Shown in pieces: positions 1-9,808 of a stretch of 64,000 nucleotides of DNA (positions within the stretch are counted from its first letter, which is position 1; each line of letters starts with the position of its first letter). Under the pieces are notes generated by a model, which did no database searches, was not told the DNA's origin, and saw only the letters and a program-made list of their open reading frames with translations. Position numbers and translations under genes: made by a program. Origin of the DNA: Gigantopelta aegis (taxonomy: Eukaryota; Mollusca; Gastropoda; Neomphalida; Peltospiridae); the NCBI RefSeq assembly GCF_016097555.1, contig NC_054706.1, forward strand, positions 23,844,350-23,908,349, read 5' to 3'.

Positions 1-385
1 TACACGTGCGTGGGGTGTCATTCTCGATTTTGACAATTTCCAGGAATGTCGATTAATCACTGTGGAACATTATTTCTGTCAATCTTTTTCATTCTGATGA
101 TCATACAGTTGTTATTGTTTTCTTTTTAGTCATTTTTATTGTTTGAATTTGCGCTTTACTGATAAAAAAACGTCAACTTTCAAATTTCACTTCTGACCCC
201 AATCGTCCTTCAAGATCTTTGGTGGTCATAAAACCTACTGTAATACTGAACTACCGGTTGTAATGTTTTGGCCAATTAATTCACTATTATCATATAACCA
301 TTCCCCACAGCTAATAAACCTTAAAATTTTGCCAATTGTAAATTCTTATTAGAGTTCCCCTACTTTTTTGAAGAGAATATATATA
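1..385. other. Unannotated AT-rich DNA
   Basis: No convincing coding region, RNA gene or recognised repeat is seen before the microsatellite that follows. Confidence 0.5.
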
Positions 386-432
386 TATGTATATAATATA
401 TACATATATGTATGTATGTATATAATATATAC

Positions 433-465
<33 letters not shown>

Positions 466-520
466 TGTATGTATGTATGTATGTATGTATGTATGTATAT
501 ATGTATGTATGTATATATAT
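386..520. repeat. Microsatellite (TATG)n with TA runs
   Basis: Long tract of ATGT/GTAT units with interspersed TA runs. The short reading frame over it (Met-Tyr-Val-Cys repeats) is an artefact of the repeat. Confidence 0.95.
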
Positions 521-742
521 TGCCCGTAACCACGACTGGTATATCGAAGGCCGTGGTATGTGCTATCCTGTCTGTGACATGGTGGATATAAAAGACCCCT
601 TGCTTCTAATGGAAAAATGTAGCTGGTTTCCTTTCTAAGACTGACTATATGTCAGAATTACGAAATCGTTGACATCCAATAGCTGATGACTAATAAATTA
701 ATGTGCTCTAGTGGTATCGTTAAACAAACAAACTTTTACTTT
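521..742 (+). mobile_element. SINE, core + tail 2 (head missing)
   Basis: Carries the shared core (CACGACTGGTATATC, then ATATAAAAGA) and tail type 2 (CCAATAGCTGATGAC, then GTGCTCTAGTGGTATCGTT). The tRNA-like head is absent, so it looks 5' truncated. It starts directly beside the microsatellite. Confidence 0.85.
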
Positions 743-770
743 ATTTTAAGAATAGCATTGTTTATCGTTT

Positions 771-1076
771 AGGGGTGTGAATTAGCTCAGTGGGTAGAGC
801 GCTCGCCTAAGGTGCATCAGATCGAACACCCTTGGCGGACCCTTTGGGTTTTTACCTTCCCAACCATTGCCTCGCAACTGATATATCAAAGGCTGTGGTA
901 TGTGCTGTCCTGACTGTGAGAAAATGCATATAAAAGATCCCTTACTGCTAATGGAAAAAAGAGGTAATGGGTTTTCTTTGAAGACTCAAAATTATCAGAT
1001 GTTTGTTTTTACATCCAATAGCCAATGATTAATTAATAAATGTGCTCTAGTAGTGTCATTAAACAAAATGAACTTG
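771..1076 (+). mobile_element. SINE, head B + core + tail 2 (near full length)
   Basis: tRNA-like head with an A-box-like TTAGCTCAGTGGGTAGAGCG and a B-box-like GATCGAACACC, then the shared core and tail 2 ending in GTCATTAAACAAAA. It resembles a tRNA gene at its 5' end but continues into SINE sequence. Confidence 0.85.
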
Positions 1077-1196
1077 TTATCTTTTGCCTATACACATTTG
1101 TCCAAGAGCAGGTATCAGTTCTATATTTTAGAGCTAAACAAATATTCTGAGAGTACTTCTAACGCAATACATATCCCCTACCGGGGGTGGGGGTGG

Positions 1197-1243
1197 TGTG
1201 TATGTGTGTGTGGATGGGTGTGTGTGTGTGGGGGGGGGGGGGG
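1197..1243. repeat. GT microsatellite ending in a poly-G run
   Basis: Interrupted TG repeat followed by about 13 G. It generates overlapping spurious frames on both strands. Confidence 0.9.
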
Positions 1244-1260
1244 CTCATTGACCCCCATGA

Positions 1261-1385
1261 TACCGAGCCCGTAAGCCTGGTAGGCGTCTGGTAAACGAAC
1301 CCAGATCCTATCAGCCTGGAAGCCGATGGGTTTGGCACAACACCACCACAGTCTGTATGATGTAAACGATTCATGCTCTACCGGG
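1261..1385 (-). mobile_element. Diverged tRNA-like SINE head (family E/C type)
   Basis: On the minus strand it reads as a head like those of the SINEs at 52566-52757 and 6720-7107: a GTGGTGTTGTGCCAAACCC start and a B-box-like CTGGGTTCGTTTACC. No core or tail follows, so it is a fragment. Confidence 0.4.
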
Positions 1386-1544
1386 GGGCGCCGCAACAGC
1401 AATAATTATTACAGTCGTAATTTAAGAAGTAAGCTCTTCGCGGTCTTATTAATAATATATGGAATATAATTTTAAATGCTCTAAAGTATTAATAACTTCC
1501 TCCTCCAAATGGAAAAAAAAGTGTCTTGAGCTCTTCCTTCCAAT

Positions 1545-1878
1545 AAGGAAGGAAATGTTTTATTTAACGACGCACTCAACACATTTTTATTTACGGTTAT
1601 ATGGCGTCGGACATATGGTTAAGGACCACACAGATATTGAGAGAGGAAACCAGCTGTCGCACATTTTTATTTACGGTTATATGGCGTCGGACATATGGTT
1701 AAGGACCACATAGATATTAAGAGAGGAAACCAGCTGTCGCCACTTTATGGGCTACTCTTTTTGATTAGCAGCAAGGGATCTTTTATATACACCATCCCAT
1801 AGACAGGATAGCACATACCACAGCCTTTGATGTACCAGTCGTGGTGCACTGGCTAGAACGAGAAACAGCCCAGTGGGT
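1545..1878 (-). mobile_element. SINE, core + tail 1, with internal 66-bp duplication
   Basis: Minus-strand copy beginning (tail end) with GGAAGGAAATGTTTTATTT. The tail block CATTTTTATTTACGGTTA...CCAGCTGTCGC is present twice in tandem (about 1602-1667 and 1668-1738). The head is truncated after CAGCCCAGTGGG. Confidence 0.85.
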
Positions 1879-1970
1879 TCCTTCCAATAACTAACTAGTA
1901 CTGGGTAATAAAATAAAAGAAGAGAGAAGAGAGGAATAATAATTGTTTAATGGCACCCCAGATTATTGTA

Positions 1971-2299
1971 GGGCGGGACGTAGCCCAGTAAATTAGCGTC
2001 CGCTTTATGCGCGGTCGGTCAAGGATCGATCCCCGTCGGTGGACCCATTGGGCTATTTCTCTTTCCAGCCAGTGCTCCACAACTGGTGTAACAAAGGCTG
2101 TGGTATGTACTATCCTGTCTGTGGAATGGTGCATATAAAAGATCCCTTGCTGCTAATCGAAAAGAGTAGCCCATGAAGTGGCGACAGCGGGTTTCCTCTC
2201 TCAATATATTTGTGGTCCTTAACCATATGTCTGATGCCATATAACCGTAAATAAAATGTGTTAAGTGCGTCGTTAAATAAACCATTTCCTTCCTTCCTT
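1971..2299 (+). mobile_element. SINE, head A + core + tail 1 (full length)
   Basis: Head A starts GGGCGGGACGTAGCCCAGT, with B-box-like GGATCGATCCCCGTC. The shared core and tail 1 (ACCGTAAATAAAATGTG) follow, with a TTCC tail repeat at the 3' end. Confidence 0.9.
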
Positions 2300-2311
2300 G
2301 CAGACTATTAT

Positions 2312-2567
2312 AGGGCGGGATGTAGCCCAGTGGTATAGCTCTCACCGTCAGTGGGTTCACTGAGCTATTTCTGGGCCCAGCCAGTGCTCAACAACTGGCG
2401 TAACAAAAGCCGTGGTTTAGACAGACAGACAGACAGACAGACAGTTTATTCAGTAAAAGGCCTCTGGCCCAAAATACAATCACTTTACACAATTTAAGAG
2501 CATGCGTTACATGATTTAGTCACATAACAAAAGCCGTGGTTTATACTATCTTGTATGTGGAAAAGTG
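2312..2567 (+). mobile_element. SINE, head A + partial core, interrupted by a small retroposon
   Basis: Begins GGGCGGGATGTAGCCCAGT and reaches the core (CCGTGGTTTA), where another element is inserted at 2420-2524. The core resumes after it and stops near GGAAAAGTGTG, next to an oppositely oriented SINE. Confidence 0.8.
2420..2524 (-). mobile_element. Short retroposon with 19-bp target duplication
   Basis: 105-bp insert flanked by a perfect 19-bp direct repeat, TAACAAAAGCCGTGGTTTA, at 2401-2419 and 2525-2543. On the minus strand it ends in AATAAACTG followed by about six CTGT units. A long target duplication plus a simple-repeat 3' tail is the mark of target-primed reverse transcription, so this is probably the 3' end of a 5'-truncated LINE or a SINE. 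Confidence 0.7.
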
Positions 2568-2815
2568 TGTTTGTTTTGTTTAACGACACCACTAGAGCAC
2601 ATTGATTAATTAATCATCGGCTATTGGATATCAAACATTTGGTAATTCTGACATTTAGTCATCAGAGGATACCCGCTAGATTTTTCATAATGCAGCAAGG
2701 GGTCTTTTATATATGCATTTTCTCACAGACAGGAAAGCACATACCATGACATTTGACCAGTTGTAGTGCACTAGTTGTAACGAGAGAAAAAATCCAATCA
2801 GGTGAACAGATCCCC
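2568..2815 (-). mobile_element. SINE, core + tail 2
   Basis: Starts TTTGTTTTGTTTAACGACAC (reverse of the tail 2 end), includes AATCATCGGCTATTGG, then the core reverse and part of head B (AATCCAATCAGGTGAAC). Confidence 0.85.
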
Positions 2816-2825
2816 CAGAATATGG

Positions 2826-2910
2826 CAGGAAGGGATGTAGTCCAGTGGTAATTTGTATACACCTTCCCATGATATCACATACCACAGTATTTGATAGCCA
2901 AGTCGTGCAG
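2826..2910 (+). mobile_element. SINE fragments (head A, then reverse core)
   Basis: GGAAGGGATGTAGTCCAGTGG is head A and is joined to a piece of reverse core (CACATACCACAGTATTTGAT). It looks like the remains of two overlapping copies. Confidence 0.5.
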
Positions 2911-3339
2911 TAATAATTGTGGCTGAAATAAGCCAGATTATGATATGTCTACCGAAGACCATTGACCCTATATCTCATAGTACGTCCGATGAGTGGCCTG
3001 GAAATGGAATAAAATTACGTGTTCATGTTGCCGAGCGCTCGCGAACAATGTAACTTCTATCATATCGCATTCATCTAACGTTAGGCGCAAAAATCTGTCT
3101 AGCGAGTGATCGCTAGCCTTCGTGAACATGCCTGAGATCGCACGTCACAAACAACTCAAAATAACTGTGCTGCGGAATAAAAAAACTTGTTTTACCGAAA
3201 AGGTGAAATAACACTGATCTAGTATAATATGTTATTAACACAGTTTATTGTATCACACATGAAAGCGCAGAATGTATTCGTTAAGAGTCAAGTGATGTAT
3301 CGGCACCCCATGCTTTTCATCCCATAAAAAAAAAAAAAA
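2911..3339. other. Unannotated intergenic DNA
   Basis: No coding region or recognisable repeat seen. Confidence 0.4.
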
Positions 3340-3557
3340 TTGTTTTGTTTAACGACACCATTAAAGCACATTGATTTATTAATCATCGGCTATTGGATGT
3401 CAAACATATGGTCATTTTGACACAGTCACAGAGATCAAACCCGCTACATTTTTCAATAGTAGCAAGGGATCTTTTATATGCACCATCCCACAGACAGGAT
3501 AGCACATACCACGGCCTTTGATATACCAGTCGTGGTGCACTGACTAGAGCGAGAAAT
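3340..3557 (-). mobile_element. SINE, core + tail 2
   Basis: Reverse tail 2 (TGTTTTGTTTAACGACACC, AATCATCGGCTATTGG) then reverse core ending CGTGGTGCACTGACTAGAGC. The head is absent. Confidence 0.85.
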
Positions 3558-4290
3558 ATTCACCCCATAAAAAATGCACTAAGGAACACATTTCATTGTA
3601 ATACATTGTACAATACCTAAAATAGTTCCAATAGCAATCTTAAAAAAAAAAAAAAATACGTTATACGAGTACATAAGCTGAAAGTGGTTCCAATAGCAAT
3701 CTCCATCAATCAATCAACCATTTGACTCGTGCTTACATCCACTGAAGGTTCAATCACGACTGTCTTGGGCACATTATCCGAGACTCCCCGGTGGATGTTT
3801 CCAAGACTGGTAGGGTAATAAGGCTATTGAATACATCATATCTAAATTTACAATTAGAATTTAAAAAAAAGAAAAAGTTTGCGCCAGGCCTAAATATGAA
3901 ATGAATTAGTCGCAAATAGAGCAGGCAGACAAAACCAAACAATATATATATATATATATGGACCTCATTCCAGTCCTCCAAAATAGCCTTTTCAGCAGCA
4001 GTTTTGTAGAAAGGGCAATCTTCATAGTCGTAGAACTACGGTGTACAAGTACCTAGGCTGAAATAGTTCCAATAGCAATATTCATGGTCGTAGAAATACG
4101 TTGTGCGATATATACGCTGAAATATAATAATAATAGTTCCAATGACATGGTCATACCAGCTCAGTGACACGGACATCTAGCCACCACTGCATTAAACTGT
4201 TTGCATGTTGACATGACCTGACATTGGATTTTGCCATGGTTTAAAGGCATGATCACCTCAAGGCAGAGATGTCCAGATTAATTATGTAAC
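3558..4290. other. Unannotated intergenic DNA with a local imperfect repeat
   Basis: A phrase of the type GTTCCAATAGCAAT-CTTCAT...GTAGAA-TACG recurs about four times (3620-4145), suggesting an old local duplication. A (TA)n run lies at 3942-3957. No gene is seen. Confidence 0.4.
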
Positions 4291-4302
4291 TTCTAGTGTG
4301 AT

Positions 4303-4588
4303 CGGTCTAGGATCGATCCCCGTCAGTGGGCCCATTGAGCTATTTCTCGTTCCGGCCAGTGCACCACGACTGGTATATCAAAGGCCGTGGTATGTACTAC
4401 CCTGTCTGTGGGATGGTGCATATAAAAGATCCCTTGCTGCTAATCGAAAAAGAGTAGCCCATGAAGTGGCGACAGCGGGTTTCCTCTCTCAATATCGGTG
4501 TGATCCTTACCCATATGTCTGACGCCATACAACCGTAAATAAAATGTGTTGAGTGCGTCGTTAAATAAAACATTTCTTTCTTTCTTTC
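4303..4588 (+). mobile_element. SINE, 5'-truncated head A + core + tail 1, with 12-bp target duplication
   Basis: Starts inside head A (CGGTCTAGGATCGATCC), runs through core and tail 1 and ends in TTTC repeats. It is flanked by the perfect direct repeat TTCTAGTGTGAT at 4291-4302 and 4589-4600, so both ends of this insertion are defined. Confidence 0.9.
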
Positions 4589-4709
4589 TTCTAGTGTGAT
4601 GTTCCAATGATTAATTAAAATCGAAAATCGATCGGTTAGACTTTGCCGAGATCACTAGCGATGATAAAAGTTAAAAATCGATTGTCGCTGAAAATGTTAA
4701 CTGTAATTG

Positions 4710-4839
4710 CAGGGCCGTAGCTACCGGGTGGGGGGGGGGGGGGGGGGCAAGGGGGGGGGGCTTGCCCTCCCCAGAAAAAATCCGGAACCCCCCCCCCCCA
4801 ACAAAAACACAACCCCCAAAAATCCTAGCTACGGCCCTG
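4710..4839. mobile_element. Small TIR element, CAGGGCCGTAGCT ends, 5-bp duplication
   Basis: 130 bp, with perfect inverted ends CAGGGCCGTAGCTA / TAGCTACGGCCCTG and a direct repeat AATTG on each side (4705-4709, 4840-4844). The interior is a G-run half and a C-run half, so the whole element is nearly one large hairpin. Non-autonomous DNA transposon, perhaps hAT-like. Confidence 0.75.
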
Positions 4840-5044
4840 AATTGTTCCTACAATTTAGGCGACGGGATGCGTGTGAATGTGCTAGGGTTTGGACTTGTTG
4901 TCATGGGTACATACAAACAACCACCAAACAATGAATACACATGTAGGTATTAAAGGTAAAATTAGTCAAATGTGAAGTATATCCCCGTGAACACGCAATA
5001 TTATAACAGATTATTCAATCGAAAGATGATCGGTTGGTGTAAAC

Positions 5045-5467
5045 TAGGGCCTCCACGAGTCCAAAATACTGGACTCGAGTACTTGATGGTCAAACTCGAC
5101 CCGGACCAGAGTACCCGACACTTACACTAGATAACAAGAGACTAAGGAATAAAGTAAAATAGTATTATTCATCCTAATTCCAGCGCTGAACATGGATGCC
5201 TAATCATGCCATCGTATTGCATTCACAAACCAGTGGATATGTTCAGTGTTGTGACGGACGGCCAAATTAAAAGAGAAACTAGCGCATGATCATATAATTA
5301 TTGTGTAACTTATATTGTTGATTATCTACTGCTGAAATTATTGGCCTACATTGTCCATTGTATTATAGTTGATCATTGTATTTCACCTTGTACGGGTACT
5401 CGAGTCCTGTGAACGAACTCGAGTCTTGCTAGACTCGGCCCGAACCCGAGTACTCGTGGAGACCCTA
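5045..5467. mobile_element. hAT-like MITE, copy 1 (423 bp)
   Basis: Inverted ends TAGGGCCTCCACGAGT / ACTCGTGGAGACCCTA with a near-perfect 8-bp target duplication (GTGTAAAC / GTGCAAAC). The subterminal regions contain further ACTCGAGT-type palindromes. 8-bp duplications and TAGGG/CAGGG ends are typical of the hAT superfamily. No transposase is encoded. The second copy is at 17509-17883, inverted. Confidence 0.75.
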
Positions 5468-5599
5468 GTGCAAACCGATTACAACTAGTAATCGAAGATG
5501 AAATTCCAACCGATTCCCAATTCTAGTAAATTTCTCTTCCTCTTCAACGCCCGCCATCGATAAGCCGTCCTGTCCTGCAAACGATTTAAGCAGTTAGTA

Positions 5600-5966
5600 T
5601 TAAAACCCTAGTTTTTAAACACTAAGGCATATTTTTTACTATTAGAGCCGTTTTTGATAACTGAAATCCTACTTTTACTTAGATTTTATTGTTTAGATTA
5701 TCCATTTCCATACATTCAAAGTGTTTTTGGTTATCCTGGTATTTTTAATATCATAAAATGCATTTCTCATATTTTAAAAAACGCACGTGCGTCGGAGAGG
5801 TAACAGTTATGGAGTCGAGTTTTAGTCTGTTTTTAGAGGGTATTTCACCATTTCAAAGTCACAGACTCATGTTTCACTCTTCTGTAATTTTATTCAAACG
5901 TGTTACAGGTTTGTAGATTAACTAAACTAATTTTCATGGGCTGAAACTAGGGTCTGTCCCTTTTAA
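5600..5966 (-). mobile_element. TTAA-flanked MITE, copy 1
   Basis: About 367 bp bounded by TTAA on both sides, with ends AACCCTAGTTTTTAAACAC and CTGAAACTAGGGTCTGTCCC. Internally similar to the elements at 24574-25259 and 62400-62727 (ATCAAAAACGGCTCTAATAG on the minus strand). TTAA duplications are made by piggyBac and Kolobok transposases. No coding capacity. Confidence 0.7.
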
Positions 5967-6719
5967 AACATTTTTAATGAAATTAGTTTTCTTATTTATA
6001 GCTGCGTAGCCACAATTCAGCATATTGCAAAATAACAACTTTATGGATGAAATATTTTGTGTGACAAATTTACAATTAAATGCACACGACCAATATTTTG
6101 TTGATCCATTTGGAAAGTCAAGTGTCGTGTGGTCCTGTCTTTTAATCTAATATTAGTCTCAGACTGCCACGACGAAGTTGGCCAACTGGTCGGTTGCGTT
6201 GTAATTTCACCCACTCCCGACTTACGACAGGTGCGCTCAGATTAACAACTAATCGGTCGTAGGAGTTGTATGAGACGAGAATCGAGTTGTAAGAGCGCCC
6301 AGTCTACCAACTGGACAGTCGTAGTAGAAGTCGAGAGATCGGCGATTGGCCAACTCACTCGTGATAGTTGGCAGTCTAATTCTAGTATTACGCGCAATAT
6401 ATTTGACAATCGGATTTCAGTCAAATCATAGGTTTCCGTTGTTTATCCCAACTCCATGGAACAGGTTTTGTTTTCAGTGCAATTTAGACTTGCACTCCCA
6501 ACGTAAACATGAAATATATCTCTTTTACAATAATCAATATATTTCATTTCCCAATCAAGATTCTGGATGTGGATAATGTTGACAAAACATCAATAAAACA
6601 ATAGGCTACATCTGATATGAAGAAAACCCCCAATAGTAAATTTAAAAAACAAAAACCGCAGCAAAACCCCCAGCAAAACAATAATATTTGTTTCTTTTTT
6701 AAAAAGAATGAATGAATGA
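5967..6719. other. Unannotated intergenic DNA
   Basis: No gene seen. CGAC-rich imperfect repeats of the type AGTTGTA-GA (6245-6365) are present but were not resolved. A (GAAT)n/(GAAA)n run precedes the next SINE. Confidence 0.4.
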
Positions 6720-7107
6720 AAGAAAGAAAGAAAGAAATGTTTTAATTAACGACGCACTCAACACATTTTATTTACGGTTATATGGTGTCAGACATATGGT
6801 TAAGGACCACACAGATTTTGAGAGGAAACCCGCTGTCGCCACTACATAGGCTACTCTTTCCGATTAGCAGCAAGGGATCTTTTATTTGCGCTTCCCATAG
6901 GCAGGATAGCACAAACCATGGCCTTTGTTGAACCAGTTATGGATCACTGGTCGGTGCAAGTGGTTTACACCTACCCACTGAGCCTTGCGGAGCACTCACT
7001 CAGGGTTTGAAGTCGGTATCTGGATTAAAAATACCATGCCTCGACTGGGATCCGAACCCAGTACCTACCAGCATGTAGACCGAGGGCCTAACCACGACGC
7101 CGGTCGG
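6720..7107 (-). mobile_element. SINE, head C + core variant + tail 1
   Basis: Minus-strand copy starting GAAATGTTTTAATTAACGAC. Tail 1 and a core variant (CAAACCATGGCCTTTGTTG) lead to head C, which reads on the minus strand as GTCGTGGTTAGGCC with B-box-like TGGGTTCGGATCCCAG. The same arrangement occurs at 41830-42400. Confidence 0.85.
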
Positions 7108-7291
7108 CTATTGGGTGTCAAACTATGGTAATGCAAACAAATAAGGTGATGATCAACATCAATATAAAAATTATAGATTTAAACAAAAACAGTGTAAAGA
7201 ACTGTGCAAAAAAACACAAACACCACAGATATCACAGATAGATACTGACGTTTACTCAAAATTTCAACCCCTGCACCACGGTGAGGTTTTT
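7107..7291 (-). mobile_element. SINE family D fragment
   Basis: Shares CATTGGGTGTCAAAC-type start, GGTAATGCAAA, GTGATGATCAACATCAA and CCCTGCACCACGGTGAGG with 24749-25022. Abuts the preceding SINE directly. Confidence 0.7.
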
Positions 7292-7449
7292 TAAAAAGAA
7301 AGAAAGAAAGAAAGAAAGAAAGAAGAAAACAAATACATTTCAACATTAAAATGTAAAATTGGGATGATTTTAATTCAGTACGATTATTAAAAATATCAAG
7401 AAACAACAATTTTGGACAGATTATCTACATTTCCCAATACCAATCACAA

Positions 7450-7583
7450 AATTTTGTTTATGCTTTAACCCTCCCCAATCCCCCCCCCCCACCAACAAAA
7501 CAGAAATCAAAAGACACCCCCCCCCCAAAAAAAAACAAAAAACCCAAACCAACAACAACAACAAAAAACCCAACCCAAAACAG
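7450..7583. repeat. Low-complexity C/A-rich tract
   Basis: Runs of C alternate with A-rich AACAACAAC-like sequence. No coding signal. Confidence 0.85.
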
Positions 7584-7832
7584 CAGGATCTAGCTGTCAG
7601 TAGAACGCTTGCCTGAGGTGGTTGCGAACCACCTGGATTCCCAAGCAGTGCCCCACGACTGGTATATCAAAGTATGTGCGGTCCTGTCTATGCGGGAAAT
7701 GTATATAAAAGATCACTTGCTGCTATTGGAAAAATGTAGCGGGTTTCACATCCAGAAGCCGATGATTAGTAAATTGTAGGTGATGATTAATAAATCAATG
7801 TGACCTAGTGGGTTCGTTATACAACAAAACAA
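7584..7832 (+). mobile_element. SINE, head B (short) + core + tail 2
   Basis: GGATCTAGCTGTCAGTAGAAC and CTTGCCTGAGGTGGTTGCG are head B. The core and tail 2 follow and end in GGTTCGTTATACAACAAAAC. Confidence 0.8.
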
Positions 7833-8134
7833 TCCTTTAACTTTAACAAAAAAGGAAGAAACAAAAAACAAAACAAAACAAACCCCAACACCCTCCACCC
7901 CCACCCCAGCAAACAGACACAATTAATAAAACAGCAAGTCGTGGGTAATTTATGGATCAGTCACACCAAGTGAATTCGTGGAGTCTTCGATATTTAATAG
8001 TTGAATTTTCTTTCATTATGTAGTTCACCCATTCGGTGCACCTCGGCCTAGTACGATTTCTAAGGTGGCTTAATTAGGAAGGTGCGCTGTAAAGTCTTTT
8101 ATTTATTATTTTATTTGTTTACCAGAAGTCGGAG

Positions 8135-8138
<4 letters not shown>

Positions 8139-8180
<42 letters not shown>
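8139..8180. repeat. (AC)n microsatellite
   Basis: About 21 uninterrupted AC units. Confidence 0.95.
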
Positions 8181-8184
<4 letters not shown>

Positions 8185-8191
8185 CCAAACA

Positions 8192-8361
8192 CAGGACCGT
8201 AGCTAGGATTGTTTGTGGGGGGGGGGGGGGGGGGGGGGGCAACAGAGTAGTTAATAGTCTAAAACTCCTTAAACGGTTAAGAAGAGAATTTTCTTTAAGT
8301 TCTATAATTTTTTCAGGATTGTTTTCTGCACTCCTCTCCCCGCCCGCTAGCTACGGCCCTG
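8192..8361. mobile_element. Small TIR element, CAGGACCGTAGCTAG ends, 5-bp duplication
   Basis: 170 bp. Inverted ends CAGGACCGTAGCTAG / CTAGCTACGGCCCTG, a poly-G run inside, and near-perfect 5-bp flanks AAACA / CAACA. Internal GTAGTTAATAGTCTAAAAC is shared with the copy at 51432-51560. Confidence 0.75.
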
Positions 8362-8719
8362 CAACAGTTAATACTCATTTGAAGTTTGTTTTATACTCGG
8401 CGGTAGCTAGCATGGTTTTATTTTCAGAAACCAACAGATACGGACGTTACAATATTTTTTGAAGATTAAAACATACATTACTGTCTAGGTACAGTTATAA
8501 TTAGTTTCGGTAAATCCATAAATGTGACTAGATCTACTGAGACTCCAATATACCACCGACTGCCATACTTCCGAGGAATGATTCGCGGGATATGCCGAGT
8601 GGTTCCGAATCTGTAATCAGCTTGACGTATTTCACACGAAATATATTACAAGCAGATATTCAAATAGCGAAGTTGAATATACATTTTATATGAAATCTCA
8701 AAATATGATAGTATGATAG
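8362..8719. other. Unannotated intergenic DNA
   Basis: Nothing recognisable seen. Confidence 0.4.
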
Positions 8720-9555
8720 ACCCGGCGCAGATGAGCGTTTTTTAACGCATGCGTCTGCGTTAAAAAAAACGCACGCAGACTCAACGCAGACGGATGCGTC
8801 TCGTGTGCGCCTACCTGCGATGCGTTCCTGCGATCCACTGACGATCCACTGACGATTTCTTTTATTAATTAATTTATTTATATTTTACTCTAGGAAAAAT
8901 AACAAAAATTAAATGTAATTTATTAATACATTTTAAAACATAATAAACTTTATTTAAAATATTATGTACAATATACTATTACGATATAAATCTTTCTTAT
9001 TTCACAATTGTTTGTTTTAATTATTATTATTAGGCATAGTACAATGAATGCAATAATTTATATTTTTTAATTTCATCTATTTAGAAATGTCATTAATTAC
9101 ACATGCCTAGTCTTTGTTTCAAAGATGAGCAGTCATTAATTACACATGCCTAGTCTTTGTTTCAAAGATGAGCAGTTGGAAATTATTTGTGTTGAAACAT
9201 TTACATGTTAGTCATTTTTAATGGTCGGGTCTGTTTTCACAGTTCTATTCATCACTGAAACCAATAATTGTTAATTTCGTTATATACAGATATATAGACA
9301 GATGAATGGTCAATATAAAAATGTGAACGCAACGCAGACGCAAGTAGGCGCACACGTGCGTATTTAGACGGATGCGGCAGGAGACGGATGCGTTTGTGCG
9401 TCTAAAATCAAACATGTTTGATATTTGAAAAATCGACGCAGAGCTAAAAAACGCAACGCAGAGGGGGTCGCACACGATGCGTTTTTACTGCGTTCGTACG
9501 GATGCGTTTTTTAACGCAAGACGCATGCGTTAAAAAACGCTCGTCTGCGCCGGGT
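8720..9555. mobile_element. 836-bp element with long CpG-rich inverted ends
   Basis: Both ends begin ACCCGGCGCAGA(T/C)GAGCG and continue as inverted repeats of about 46 bp (TTTTTTAACGCATGCGTC). A further 60-100 bp on each side is built from ACGCAGACG/ATGCGT words. The centre is AT-rich and has a tandem duplication of a 46-bp block near 9088-9179. No transposase. A clear target duplication could not be read, so the superfamily is unknown. Confidence 0.7.
9088..9179. repeat. Tandem duplication of a 46-bp block
   Basis: GTCATTAATTACACATGCC...TTTCAAAGATGAGCAG occurs twice head to tail inside the 836-bp element. Confidence 0.85.
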
Positions 9556-9808
9556 ATTACATCGATTATATAAATTTCTGAAATCTTTTACATCGATCAT
9601 ACCAATTTCCTTTTGTTATGTAAGAATACACATATAAAAAGAATATAGAATATTATAAATTTTCCCCTCTGTGAGAATCCGTGCACACGCGGCACGTGCT
9701 TCACAAACAGCTTGATCTCATTATGGAATGAAACAAATGACCTTGACCGTGACCTTGAAAACACTTCCCGGAAAACACCAATCCTTGCATCATGGGTTAC
9801 CAAATCTT
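9556..9808 (-). other. Probable 3' UTR of the ankyrin-repeat gene
   Basis: AT-rich sequence directly after the stop codon. No canonical AATAAA was seen on the minus strand, so the transcript end is not defined. Confidence 0.35.

Noticed and set aside
779-850. tRNA-like sequence with A and B boxes
   Set aside because: It continues directly into the SINE core and tail and lacks a proper cloverleaf 3' half. Treated as a SINE head, as are all similar heads in the window.
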